A DNA stretch of 38,706 nt from Niabella sp. (GTDB lineage Bacteria > Bacteroidota > Bacteroidia > Chitinophagales > Chitinophagaceae): NCBI GenBank assembly GCA_017744795.1, contig JAGIAQ010000020.1:5036-43741 (forward strand), given 5' to 3'. Positions 14,141 to 22,048 of the stretch are shown piece by piece. Below the pieces are notes generated by a model. That model worked only from the letters and a program-made list of their open reading frames with translations. It made no database searches and was not told the origin of the DNA. The translations under genes were made by a program, and so were the position numbers. Position 1 is the stretch's first letter, and each line of letters opens with the position of its first letter.

Positions 14141-15214
14141 ATGAAAAATATAATAAAAAGCAGCGCATGGATCGTTTGCCTGAACATATGGGCAGTCATG
14201 GGATCTGCGCAATCCATACGGGGGCCATGGTTGCTTGCGTTATCTAAGGCGAACCATACACTGGCAATTGTAGACGCATCAACCCTAAAAGTAACGGGCA
14301 CCGTTCCTGTAGGTGACGACCCACATGAAGTGATCGCCTCATCCGATGGAAAAAAGGCTTACGTTTCGATTTATGGCGGCGGCAGTTTGCACACGATCAA
14401 CGTAATTGACCTTGCGGCACAAAAGCGTTTGAAGGATATTGACACAAGGCCATTGATGGGGCCGCACGGACTGGCATTTGTCGATAATAAATTATGGTTC
14501 ACTGTTGAAGGATCAAAGACGATCGGCTCCTATAATCCTTCCCAGGATTCCATCGACTGGTGCATGGGTACCGGGCAGGACCGTACCCATATGATCTATG
14601 TTACAAACAATGCAAAAAAAATCTATACCACCAACGTAGCGTCCGGTACGGTAAGCATCATTGAGGATATGCCTCCAAAAATGGGGCGCATGCCACCACC
14701 AGGTAATGCCCCGCAGGGTAAAATGTCGCCGCCGCCCGCCGGCAGGACGCAGCCCCGGCACAATTGGGAGCAGTCCGTTATTGCTGTTGCAAATGGTTCG
14801 GAGGGATTCGACGTATCGCCGGACAGCAGTGAATTATGGACAGCATCGGCAGCAAACGGGAAGATCTATATCATCGGCCTTGCCGAAAAAAAATTGACCC
14901 AAACAATAGATGCAAGCGTGCAGGGCGCCAATCGTTTAAAATTTACGCCGGATGGCAAAATGGTTTTCATCACCAGCCTGGGCTCCGGCAATCTTACAAT
15001 ATATGATACGAAAACCCGCAAGCCTTTAAAACAAATAGATATTGGTCATGGGGCCGCCGGAATTATGATGCAGCCGGACGGCACGCGCGCTTTTGTGGCC
15101 TGCACGGCGGATAATTACGTTGCCGTTATCGACCTGAAAACTTTAACCATTACTGGTAAAATTGGCGTGGGCGGCGAACCGGACGGGCTGGCCTGGGCAA
15201 CAGGGACGCAATAA
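14141..15214 (+). CDS. YncE-like beta-propeller protein, exported
   Basis: 357 residues: signal peptide (SAWIVCLNIWAVMGSAQ) and repeated blades of the YVTN/YncE type (for example LAIVDASTLKVTGTVPVGDDPHEVIAS, KMVFITSLGSGNLTIYDTKT, VAVIDLKTLTITGKIGVGGEPDGLAWA given here in part). One blade is interrupted by a Pro/Met-rich insert of about 35 residues (PPKMGRMPPPGNAPQGKMS). Such propellers bind ligands or proteins in the periplasm or at the surface; the ligand is unknown. It is a single gene, divergent from the LytTR regulator gene and convergent with the Fic gene, with a 32-base gap. Confidence 0.82.
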   Translation: MKNIIKSSAWIVCLNIWAVMGSAQSIRGPWLLALSKANHTLAIVDASTLKVTGTVPVGDDPHEVIASSDGKKAYVSIYGGGSLHTINVIDLAAQKRLKDIDTRPLMGPHGLAFVDNKLWFTVEGSKTIGSYNPSQDSIDWCMGTGQDRTHMIYVTNNAKKIYTTNVASGTVSIIEDMPPKMGRMPPPGNAPQGKMSPPPAGRTQPRHNWEQSVIAVANGSEGFDVSPDSSELWTASAANGKIYIIGLAEKKLTQTIDASVQGANRLKFTPDGKMVFITSLGSGNLTIYDTKTRKPLKQIDIGHGAAGIMMQPDGTRAFVACTADNYVAVIDLKTLTITGKIGVGGEPDGLAWATGTQ

Positions 15215-15246
15215 TATTTGTAATAAAAAAGAGGAGACAGGCTTCT

Positions 15247-16350
15247 TTATCCAAAATTAAGTTCGTATCGAACGCTTCGGCCCTCTCCTGTCTGCATAAA
15301 AATCTTTTTATCCGCCAGGTCTTGTAAATCCCTGGTAGCAGTAGCCCTGGATGCCTGGGTTATGGATATATATTTTTTAGAGGTCATTCCTCCTTCAAAG
15401 CCGAAACTGCCAAAATCAAACATTTTCAAAATGGCTTTGAATTGCCTTTCATTCATTTGAGATCTGTATTGATCCAGGAACTTAGCTTTATTGATCGTAA
15501 ATAATACAATTTGCTTTGCATTTTTCTGAGACTCCAGGATAACCCCTGCGAAATACGATATCCACTCTGTTATTTCAAGCGTTTGCTGAGCAGCTTTACG
15601 CGCATTGTAATACTGTTTTCTGTCTTTTTCAATAGTGCTGGAAAGACTCATTAAAACAGGTCGTCCAAGCGATTGTGAAAGGCATTTTTCGGCAATCGCC
15701 CTGCCTATTCTTCCATTCCCGTCTTCAAAAGGATGTATGCTTTCAAAATATAAATGAGCTGTCGCTGTTTTAATCAAAATGCCTTTAAGGTCAGTTCGGG
15801 AAACATGAAATTCATTATACCAACAGATGAAGTTTTTCATTTCCCGGGCAACACTGTTGGAAGGCGGCGCTTGAAAATGAATAATCTCTCTTCCAATAGA
15901 ACCTGAAACAATCTGCATCGTTTCTTTTCCCTTTCTGTATCTGCCGGCATTAATATAGGCATTATTTTTCATTAGGGTATGATGCCAGTTTTTCAGAAGC
16001 GATTCGGTCAGTTCCTCTTTGTAAGATTTTCTTACTTCCACCATAAGATGCGCAATTCCCTGGGATTTTTTATCCTTGATATGGGTGACGCCATCTGCTA
16101 TTCCTAATCGCTTTTTAAGGGAAGACATAATATCCTGCCTGCTGAAAAATTCCCCTTCGATTTCAGAAGTTTTAACCGCTTCAGCAATCATAAACTGAAG
16201 GATGGTCTCTTGCTGTATCGTTTCCGGCAGTGAATCTAACAAGCCTTTCAGTTCGCCTGTCTCTAACGCAAAGTTGATGACCAATGGATCTGTTACAGCA
16301 GCATCATAAGTAAAGTTCGCCCAATCGGGAAGTTGCCAGTTATAGCCCAT
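15247..16350 (-). CDS. Fic family AMP-transferase with winged helix
   Basis: 367 residues from ATG 16348-16350. N-terminal DUF4172-like region, an inhibitory helix carrying the [ST]xxxE[GN] motif (T61-S-E-I-E65-G66), and the Fic core with complete active site HPFEDGNGRIGR from His206. Family members move AMP from ATP to a Ser/Thr/Tyr hydroxyl; the helix Glu normally blocks ATP. The last 70 residues form a winged helix (ISITQASRATATRDLQDL, then a basic wing GEGRSVRYEL). A 17-residue N-terminal extension to 16401 is open but not Fic-like and would run through the operator, so I excluded it. Two palindromes cover the promoter, suggesting self-repression through the winged helix. Confidence 0.92.
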   Translation of the reverse strand: MGYNWQLPDWANFTYDAAVTDPLVINFALETGELKGLLDSLPETIQQETILQFMIAEAVKTSEIEGEFFSRQDIMSSLKKRLGIADGVTHIKDKKSQGIAHLMVEVRKSYKEELTESLLKNWHHTLMKNNAYINAGRYRKGKETMQIVSGSIGREIIHFQAPPSNSVAREMKNFICWYNEFHVSRTDLKGILIKTATAHLYFESIHPFEDGNGRIGRAIAEKCLSQSLGRPVLMSLSSTIEKDRKQYYNARKAAQQTLEITEWISYFAGVILESQKNAKQIVLFTINKAKFLDQYRSQMNERQFKAILKMFDFGSFGFEGGMTSKKYISITQASRATATRDLQDLADKKIFMQTGEGRSVRYELNFG

Positions 16351-16377
16351 GAGGCAATTAAAATGATTAATTGCCTC
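16351..16377. promoter_or_regulatory. Fic operator 1 (palindrome over the transcription start)
   Basis: Perfect 10-bp arms GAGGCAATTA (16351-16360) and TAATTGCCTC (16368-16377) around a 7-base spacer, directly before the fic ATG. It covers the predicted transcription start (about 16373), the position for a repressor. Confidence 0.75.
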
Positions 16378-16384
16378 AAATATA
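16377..16384 (-). promoter_or_regulatory. -7 box of the fic gene
   Basis: TATATTTG on the minus strand, an exact TAnnTTTG match; predicted leader about 23 bases. It sits between the two operators. Confidence 0.65.
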
Positions 16385-16390
16385 CATAAA

Positions 16391-16425
16391 AAATGAGGCA
16401 TTTATGTAAAATAATCGCCTCATTT
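16391..16425. promoter_or_regulatory. Fic operator 2 (upstream palindrome)
   Basis: Perfect 9-bp arms AAATGAGGC (16391-16399) and GCCTCATTT (16417-16425), spacer 17 bases. It shares the TGAGGC core with operator 1 and covers the -33 region. Confidence 0.7.
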
Positions 16426-16494
16426 AACATCTTCACAATAATTCACGTCCGGGAACCCCATAAAACCTCTTGCTGTAAGGAGCGTCAAATGGAA

Positions 16495-17280
16495 CTATAA
16501 TTTTTCAAAAATCATTGCATCGAATTTGGCAGGTGTCCAGGTCTTCTTCAGCACTTTATCATCTTTAAAACCTTTAAAAACCCATTCTGGAGCATTCACA
16601 ATAAGCGTGATTTGGTTTTGATTTCGAAGATTATATTCTGTTAAGGGGAAAGCAGCGGAGAACTTAGATTTATCGATCTGCTTTCCCAGTTTTTTATTGA
16701 TGTATTCGATTGCCGGGCCCGCATTCGGAAATTCTGCGTTCTTTGGAAATTCCACCTCAAAGCTACCTTCATACTTGAAATCCGGCTCATAAATAAAAAG
16801 AATATTGTCCCTCAAAAGCATGGAATCTTCAAAACGCTTGTACTGTTCAGGCGAAGAAAATATCTTTCGATAATAATTATATCTCATTGGAAAACGCCTT
16901 GCCAGCTTCTCAAGAATACTAATATCAAAAACATTGGGACTGCCGTCTGTATTAATATTACTAAATCGTGGACTTATAGACCAGCGATCAATTACCTTAT
17001 TATTTTTTGTAACAATTATCGAAAAATCATTCTGTTCTAAGATTTTCTCGGTGCGTGCCCCGTATTTCACCGTTTTGATCAAAGAATCAATCACCTTTTT
17101 ATCCGTGATAAAAAAATTATATTTCTCATAAGTTCTGTTTTCATCATACTGTGGATACATTCCTATCAGCTTAATGGTCTCTTTTGTAAGTCTCTGATCA
17201 AATAAAAGTTGCTCCTGAGCAGACGAAATCCCCCCGGCAATCATTAAACATAAAAGAAGTGTTAGTTTTGGCATAATCAT
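16495..17280 (-). CDS. Exported protein of unknown function
   Basis: 261 residues with a signal peptide (LTLLLCLMIAGGISSAQ; cleavage probably after SSA) and a soluble mature part rich in charged and aromatic residues. Features such as FEVEFPKNAEFPNAGPAIEY followed by VNAPEWVFKGF suggest a globular periplasmic domain, but I recognise no family. Two in-frame ATGs (17278-17280 and 17272-17274) are equally plausible. An 8-bp inverted pair AGGTTATA/TATAACCT (17289-17333) lies in its promoter region. It is separated from the Fic gene by about 145 bases with the fic operators in between, so it is not obviously linked to it. Confidence 0.65.
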   Translation of the reverse strand: MIMPKLTLLLCLMIAGGISSAQEQLLFDQRLTKETIKLIGMYPQYDENRTYEKYNFFITDKKVIDSLIKTVKYGARTEKILEQNDFSIIVTKNNKVIDRWSISPRFSNINTDGSPNVFDISILEKLARRFPMRYNYYRKIFSSPEQYKRFEDSMLLRDNILFIYEPDFKYEGSFEVEFPKNAEFPNAGPAIEYINKKLGKQIDKSKFSAAFPLTEYNLRNQNQITLIVNAPEWVFKGFKDDKVLKKTWTPAKFDAMIFEKL

Positions 17281-17288
17281 ACTTTATC

Positions 17289-17333
17289 AGGTTATAAACT
17301 TATATCAAATATATTGTACTATTGGTATAACCT
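17289..17333. promoter_or_regulatory. Inverted pair AGGTTATA/TATAACCT
   Basis: Perfect 8-bp arms at 17289-17296 and 17326-17333 with a 29-base A/T-rich spacer, just upstream of the exported protein gene. Could be a regulator site or chance in A/T-rich DNA. Confidence 0.3.
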
Positions 17334-17367
17334 ATAATAATATTACAGACCCTGAAATTTCGTAAAA

Positions 17368-17490
17368 ATGCAATATAACAATATGGGACAACCAACTAAA
17401 AAAGACCGCAGGCATTATTTTTATAGCGATAAAACTATACAGTTCAATTTATCAAAGGATATACACGGTGGACATAGTAGCAATCGGTAA
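17368..17490 (+). CDS. Possible 40-residue protein
   Basis: The frame reads MQYNNMGQPTKKDRRHYFYS and continues to a TAA at 17488-17490. The composition (basic, aromatic) is not obviously random, and it fills most of the gap between the divergent exported-protein gene and the tRNA. No family, signal or ribosome site is seen. It could be a gene remnant or chance. Confidence 0.2.
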   Translation: MQYNNMGQPTKKDRRHYFYSDKTIQFNLSKDIHGGHSSNR

Positions 17491-17503
17491 GCATTTAAAA
17501 AAG

Positions 17504-17577
<74 letters not shown>

Positions 17578-17592
17578 AAACGGAGCGCAAAC

Positions 17593-18075
17593 TTAATTGA
17601 TTGGAGCCTTATTACCAACATTTTTTTTCACTGTCTTCACAGATTCTTTTTCTGAGCCCTTATTTTTCGGATACGGAACATTGCCCGATCCGAAATTAAG
17701 ATCGCGGAGCTTATCTGCAAAGTGGTGCATCGATTCTACTATATTGTCCGAAGCCTTTAACGCTATTAAATAAGTAGAAATTTTTTTCACTAACACCGGA
17801 GCAATCAGCCGGGGCAGCCAGCCCGCCTTACGCAGAATGCCTTTTTTTACCACAAGGTTGGTCAGCTGCTCCACCCCCAGGCCCAGCAACGGAAATTCCT
17901 GATCTGAAGTTAAAATGCTCCGCGTCGTTTTAGCTACTTTAACTATTGGGTTCAATTCATCTTTAATGGCCGCAAAAGAGTTGGCGAGGTTTTCCTTATT
18001 TTGCTTCAGGCTTGCCTTTAACCGCTCTTTTTCAGCCTCCAGGTCTGCAAGCGACCGAATGGTTGGTTTAGTCAT
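17593..18075 (-). CDS. Unknown protein of the YtxH/holin-like trio
   Basis: 160 residues beginning MTKPTIRSLADLEAEKERLK: an N-terminal coiled-coil-like stretch, a central region with hydrophobic helices (LPRLIAPVLVKKISTYLIALKA), and a polar lysine-rich tail. No named family recognised. Its ATG lies inside the end of the holin-like gene (8-base overlap), so translation is probably coupled and the product likely works with that small membrane protein at the inner membrane. Function unknown; an envelope or stress role is guessed from its neighbours. Confidence 0.65.
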   Translation of the reverse strand: MTKPTIRSLADLEAEKERLKASLKQNKENLANSFAAIKDELNPIVKVAKTTRSILTSDQEFPLLGLGVEQLTNLVVKKGILRKAGWLPRLIAPVLVKKISTYLIALKASDNIVESMHHFADKLRDLNFGSGNVPYPKNKGSEKESVKTVKKNVGNKAPIN

Positions 18076-18409
18076 ACAAATTTTTAATGATCACGTTACG
18101 AATAAGCGGAATAAGCACTTTCTTTTTAAGCGCTAAAATAACGATCAGTACCAGCAATAAAAAGCCGGCAACAATTAAAAAGCCCCACATCGGATGGCCC
18201 AGCGCATTCCCGATCCACCAGCTGACGCCAAAACCAATAAAAAGGAAACTGAAGAAAGCAAGCAGCGTAACCAGGCCAACCACCAGCAGTGCAGCACCTA
18301 ATTTGCTCCCTTTTTGCGCCACCTGCACAATGGAAAGCCGGTAATAATTCTGTGCGATCTCTTCTATATTCTCCGCAACATCTTCTATCTTGTCTTTTAA
18401 TTCAAACAT
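18068..18409 (-). CDS. Phage-holin-family (Holin-X type) small membrane protein
   Basis: 113 residues: a polar N-terminal helix (ELKDKIEDVAENIEEIAQNY), two membrane helices (about 36-62 and 70-95: LGAALLVVGLVTLLAFFSFL, WGFLIVAGFLLLVLIVILAL) and a basic tail. It resembles the holin superfamily III/Holin-X domain proteins found as chromosomal genes beside YtxH proteins in Bacteroidetes. Despite the family name, there is no lysin or phage gene near it, so a holin role is not supported. Overlaps the next gene by 8 bases and follows the YtxH gene. Confidence 0.75.
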   Translation of the reverse strand: MFELKDKIEDVAENIEEIAQNYYRLSIVQVAQKGSKLGAALLVVGLVTLLAFFSFLFIGFGVSWWIGNALGHPMWGFLIVAGFLLLVLIVILALKKKVLIPLIRNVIIKNLYD

Positions 18410-18544
18410 AAACCGAAGTTTTAAGGGGTGGGTAAATAAAAAAGTTGCCTAAGAAGTAAATTGTATTTTTAGCAAACCGTAAGTGCCAAACAGAACAACA
18501 AACTTATCAGACAACCGATCCGGAAGCGGCGCACGCGCCTTTTA

Positions 18545-18838
18545 TTACCTTACTTTATTTGCATAATCATCTGCCAGATCGCTATAGGCATCTTCTGCCT
18601 CGCCCTTTAATTTACTATATCTTTTTTTTGCGTTTTTCATGGCTTTATGGGACAGGTCAGACAAGTTTTCTTTGCCCGAGGCGATGAGGCTTCCCAAAGA
18701 ATCGGCCCAGTCGTTAGCTGTGCTTTTCATCTTCTTACGGGTTTTCTTCCCCTCTTCGGTATAAAACAACAAACCGATAGCAATGCCAGCCAAAGCAGCT
18801 CCTGCAATACCAATGATGTATTTATCCCTATTTTTCAT
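18545..18838 (-). CDS. YtxH domain protein
   Basis: 97 residues: an N-terminal glycine-rich membrane helix (YIIGIAGAALAGIAIGLLFYT) followed directly by EEGKKTRKKMK, the YtxH signature, then a long amphipathic helix with repeated Ala/Lys/Asp. YtxH proteins are small membrane-anchored, often stress-induced proteins of unknown mechanism. It is first in a leftward trio with the holin-like protein and the 160-residue protein; the 135-base gap after it means a separate promoter for the other two is possible. Confidence 0.82.
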   Translation of the reverse strand: MKNRDKYIIGIAGAALAGIAIGLLFYTEEGKKTRKKMKSTANDWADSLGSLIASGKENLSDLSHKAMKNAKKRYSKLKGEAEDAYSDLADDYANKVR

Positions 18839-18949
18839 AATCTTTTTTTTTAGGTTATATAATAGAATTAGTTATATCGCATTAAAAACCGTACCAAAAC
18901 AAGGCCCGTTCTTATTTTTCACAATATACTAAAATAAACGCCAGCCCTT

Positions 18950-20275
18950 TTAATCTCCCAGGTTCTCCACTTCTTTATTCAGCCACCTTTTCACCGCCGC
19001 CGTTGTTACGGATTTGGGGCGTTCCAGTGGCATACCCAGCGCCCGGTCCCAACAAAGACTGGACAGTACGCCCAGCGAACGGCTTACCGCAAAAAGAACC
19101 GTATAATATTCATATTCTTCCATTCCGTAGTGCACCAATAAAGCCCCGCTGTGTGCGTCCACATTGGGCCAGGGGTTCTTCACCTTTCCCAACGACTGTA
19201 AAATGGAAGGGACCGTCTCATAAATTCTCCAAACTGTGTTTACAAGGGGATCATCTGGCATATGCTTCTTGCCAAATTCCATCTGGGCGGTAAACCGGGG
19301 ATCGGTCTGGCGCAATACAGCATGACCATAACCGGGTACAACTTTGCCTTCGCTCAGCGTTTTCTTCACATATTCTGCGATCTGTTCGCTGGTCGGCGCC
19401 TCCGTATTCAATTCTTTTTGCATCTCAAAGATCCATTTGATCACCTCCTGGTTGGCCAACCCATGCAGGGGACCCGCCAGGCCATTCATACCGGCGGCGT
19501 AGCTCAGGTAAGGATCGCTTAATGCAGAACCGACCAGGTGGGTAGCATGTGCCGACACATTCCCCCCCTCGTGATCTGAGTGGATCACCATATATAAACG
19601 CATCAGTTCTTTAAACTGTTCATTGTCGTAGCCCAGCATATGCGCAAAATTGGCTGCCCAGTCAAGCATGCCATCCGGCTGCACTATTTTGCCTCCTTTA
19701 TATTTACGGCGATAGACAAATGCTGCTATATGCGGCAGGCGGGCAATCAGATTCAACGAATCTTCCAATGTGGCCTCCCAATAATCTTTTTTACTAAACC
19801 CTTCCGCGTAGCGTTTGGCAAATACGCTTTCATTTTGCAGGGCCATCACCCCTACAACAAACTGGGTCATAGGATGTGTTTCCTGTGGCAGCGCCTCCAT
19901 AGCATCAAACACGTAGGCCGGAACATGACTGCGGCGCTGCAACATGGCGCTCAGGTTCTCTACATCCTTCTCTGTAGGAATTTCGCCGATCAGCATCAGA
20001 TAAAACAGGGCTTCGGGCAGCGGTTCGTTACCGTCCTTAGCTTTAGGCAACTGCGCCCGCAGTTCAGGAATAGTGCGTCTTTTAAAACGAATACCTTCCT
20101 GTGCATCCAGCAATGAAGTTTCTGTTACCAACGCCGTCATCCCCCTCATTCCCTGGTAGATCTGGGCCAGCGTCGTCGTTCCAATTACTGTGTTTCCATG
20201 CTCCTGAAGCATGGTCTTGATCTCCGCACCCAGCTTGTCTGCCTGCTCTTTAAACTTCAGCTTAAATTGTTCCAT
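18950..20275 (-). CDS. Citrate synthase, eukaryotic type
   Basis: 441 residues, full length. The catalytic residues are present: His271 in GPLHGLANQEV, His318 in GYGHAVLR and Asp373 in NVDAHSG. The wording (SDHEGGNVSAHATHLVGSAL, AAGMNGLAGPLHGLANQ) is that of mitochondrial citrate synthases, not the GltA group of proteobacteria. It condenses oxaloacetate with acetyl-CoA in the cytosol as the first step of the TCA cycle. Eukaryotic-type enzymes usually lack the NADH allosteric site, so regulation may be simpler. It is a single gene between the YtxH group and a lipoprotein gene. Confidence 0.96.
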   Translation of the reverse strand: MEQFKLKFKEQADKLGAEIKTMLQEHGNTVIGTTTLAQIYQGMRGMTALVTETSLLDAQEGIRFKRRTIPELRAQLPKAKDGNEPLPEALFYLMLIGEIPTEKDVENLSAMLQRRSHVPAYVFDAMEALPQETHPMTQFVVGVMALQNESVFAKRYAEGFSKKDYWEATLEDSLNLIARLPHIAAFVYRRKYKGGKIVQPDGMLDWAANFAHMLGYDNEQFKELMRLYMVIHSDHEGGNVSAHATHLVGSALSDPYLSYAAGMNGLAGPLHGLANQEVIKWIFEMQKELNTEAPTSEQIAEYVKKTLSEGKVVPGYGHAVLRQTDPRFTAQMEFGKKHMPDDPLVNTVWRIYETVPSILQSLGKVKNPWPNVDAHSGALLVHYGMEEYEYYTVLFAVSRSLGVLSSLCWDRALGMPLERPKSVTTAAVKRWLNKEVENLGD

Positions 20276-20402
20276 ATGTCTGTTGTATCTTAACTATTAA
20301 AAATAGGTTTGCGCTAAAGATAACTAAAGGCATTTGCCACAACAAATTATATTTTAGAAAAACTTTTAGTCTCAAATTGACACCAAATACAGCCCTCCCC
20401 AT

Positions 20403-20864
20403 TTACTTCGTCGCCCGCGCGTATTTTTCAATATTGATCCGGTTTACACCAATACTATCTATCTTTTCAATGCCCGTGATCACAAGGGTATCCTTATCTA
20501 CTTTGTACGAAAAATGGAAGTCATTTCCCTCCCAGCCCCGGGCATAACAATAAATAAGGTGCTCGGTATAGCTGCTATCTGTTAAAGTATAGGTTCCACC
20601 GCCAGAGGAATAAAAAGCAGCACTGTCTTTCCCTTTGTTGAGATCGTGCCCCAAAAAAGAAAAATGTCCGTCGTAAATAATTTTTTCAAAAGATTTTCCT
20701 TTCAGATAATCAGTAACCACCGTATCCTTTTTTTCGATGAGCGTGCCGGATATTAGTTTCCAAACGCCCTGGATCGGCTGTTGTGTGGTTTCAGGAGCAT
20801 CTGTAGGGTTTTTACAGGAAGCAACAAGCAATAGAAATGCAGCAGCCGTTATCATTTTTATCAT
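20403..20864 (-). CDS. Lipocalin-like lipoprotein
   Basis: 153 residues with a lipoprotein signal (ITAAAFLLLVASC; lipobox VASC) and then a beta-rich domain that opens with IQGVWKLISG, the typical start of lipocalin-like proteins, and carries a TYTLTDSSYTEHL strand pair. Likely a periplasm-facing or surface lipoprotein that binds a small hydrophobic ligand or acts as a folded spacer; no ligand can be deduced. The start could also be the ATG three codons further in. It lies 35 bases downstream of the LptF/LptG-type gene and may share its transcript. Confidence 0.7.
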   Translation of the reverse strand: MIKMITAAAFLLLVASCKNPTDAPETTQQPIQGVWKLISGTLIEKKDTVVTDYLKGKSFEKIIYDGHFSFLGHDLNKGKDSAAFYSSGGGTYTLTDSSYTEHLIYCYARGWEGNDFHFSYKVDKDTLVITGIEKIDSIGVNRINIEKYARATK

Positions 20865-20899
20865 AAATAGAGGTTTTACAGCAAAGGGGGAACGCCTTA

Positions 20900-22006
20900 T
20901 TATTTTGGCGCCATCAGGTACAGTCGCCAGGCTACAAGCGAAAACACGATATTGGGGATCCAGGCAGCCAAAAGCGGGGGAAAACTGCTTTTGATGGCGA
21001 ATACAGTCGAAAACTGGTCGGCGATAATAAAGACAGCAGCTATTACAATTCCCAGGGCCAGGTGCATACCGCTGCCGCCACGGGTCTTCCTGCTGGCAAT
21101 AACGGCCCCGATAAAGGTGAGCAACAGAACGGTAAAGGGTGCAGCAGCCCGTTTATAAAGTTCCACCCGTAAGGCATTTAATCCCTCGGTTCCGCGCAAT
21201 TGCTCATTTTTTATCAACCGCCGGAGCTGGGGAGTGGTCAGTTTATCCTTCAGGTATTCGTCTTTAACTAACTCATCGGGTGCAATATTCAGCCGCACCA
21301 CTTTTTCTTTTAAATGTTTTACGCGCTCACCAAGACTATCTACCTGGCGCTCCACAACATTTTCGGCAATCCATCTTCTTTGTTTATTGGTAGTATCCCA
21401 CCGCACCGCCTCGGCCCGTAAATTATACACCACTTTGCCTTTACTTACCCGGTCCATAAAAAAAGGACCATTGCTTCGTTTGGCAGCCATATCAAAATTC
21501 TTCACTCCCATATAAGTGTCCGCATCCACCCGCTTATAAAAACAGGTGGTACAGGTAACATTTGATATTTGCTTCAAGGGGTCATTTTTATCCAGGTAGG
21601 TCTTTTTAAAGCTGTTCATGGTTTCATTCGCCATCGGGATAAAATAGGTGCGCCCCAAAAAAAGAATACCGGAAAGCAATAAACCACCCACCATATAAGG
21701 GCGCAGGAAACGCATAAAACGCGTGCCGCTGGCCAGGATCGCTATGATCTCTGAGCGCATCGCCATCTTACTGGTAAAAAAGATCACCGCTATAAATACA
21801 AATAAAGGAAAGAGCAGGCTCCATATAAAAGGAATAAAGCCAGTATAATATTTGGTAAAGATCTGCCAGCCGCTCAGGCCCGTCTTAACAAAATCGTCCG
21901 ATTTTTCACTGGTATCGATCGCCACGGCAATAACCGTAAACAGCAGCATACAAAACACAAACGAAACCAAAAGCTTGTTTAATATGTACCAGTCAAGTTT
22001 CTTCAT
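20900..22006 (-). CDS. LptF/LptG-type permease (YjgP/YjgQ family)
   Basis: 368 residues: three membrane helices at the N-terminus (KLLVSFVFCMLLFTVIAVAI, a second at about 55-75, a third at about 100-118), a periplasmic domain of about 165 residues, and three helices at the C-terminus (AAPFTVLLLTFIGAVIASRK, LALGIVIAAVFIIADQFS, LLAAWIPNIVFSLVAWRLY). This is the LptF/LptG layout: permeases that with LptB draw lipopolysaccharide from the inner membrane. Which of the two cannot be said; Bacteroidetes often place one next to tgt, as here (42-base gap). MKKLDWYILNKLL is a typical start for the family. Confidence 0.9.
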   Translation of the reverse strand: MKKLDWYILNKLLVSFVFCMLLFTVIAVAIDTSEKSDDFVKTGLSGWQIFTKYYTGFIPFIWSLLFPLFVFIAVIFFTSKMAMRSEIIAILASGTRFMRFLRPYMVGGLLLSGILFLGRTYFIPMANETMNSFKKTYLDKNDPLKQISNVTCTTCFYKRVDADTYMGVKNFDMAAKRSNGPFFMDRVSKGKVVYNLRAEAVRWDTTNKQRRWIAENVVERQVDSLGERVKHLKEKVVRLNIAPDELVKDEYLKDKLTTPQLRRLIKNEQLRGTEGLNALRVELYKRAAAPFTVLLLTFIGAVIASRKTRGGSGMHLALGIVIAAVFIIADQFSTVFAIKSSFPPLLAAWIPNIVFSLVAWRLYLMAPK

Positions 22007-22048
22007 GAAATATTATGCTCCAAAAATAGCCGAAAAAACGGTTATTCC

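Noticed and set aside
17593-18838. Prophage remnant suggested by the holin-family protein
   Set aside because: No lysin, capsid, integrase or other phage gene is near; YtxH/holin-like/unknown trios are ordinary chromosomal genes in this phylum.
19640-20116. A 158-codon plus-strand frame within citrate synthase
   Set aside because: It is antisense to a conserved enzyme gene with all catalytic residues; the translated frame resembles no family.
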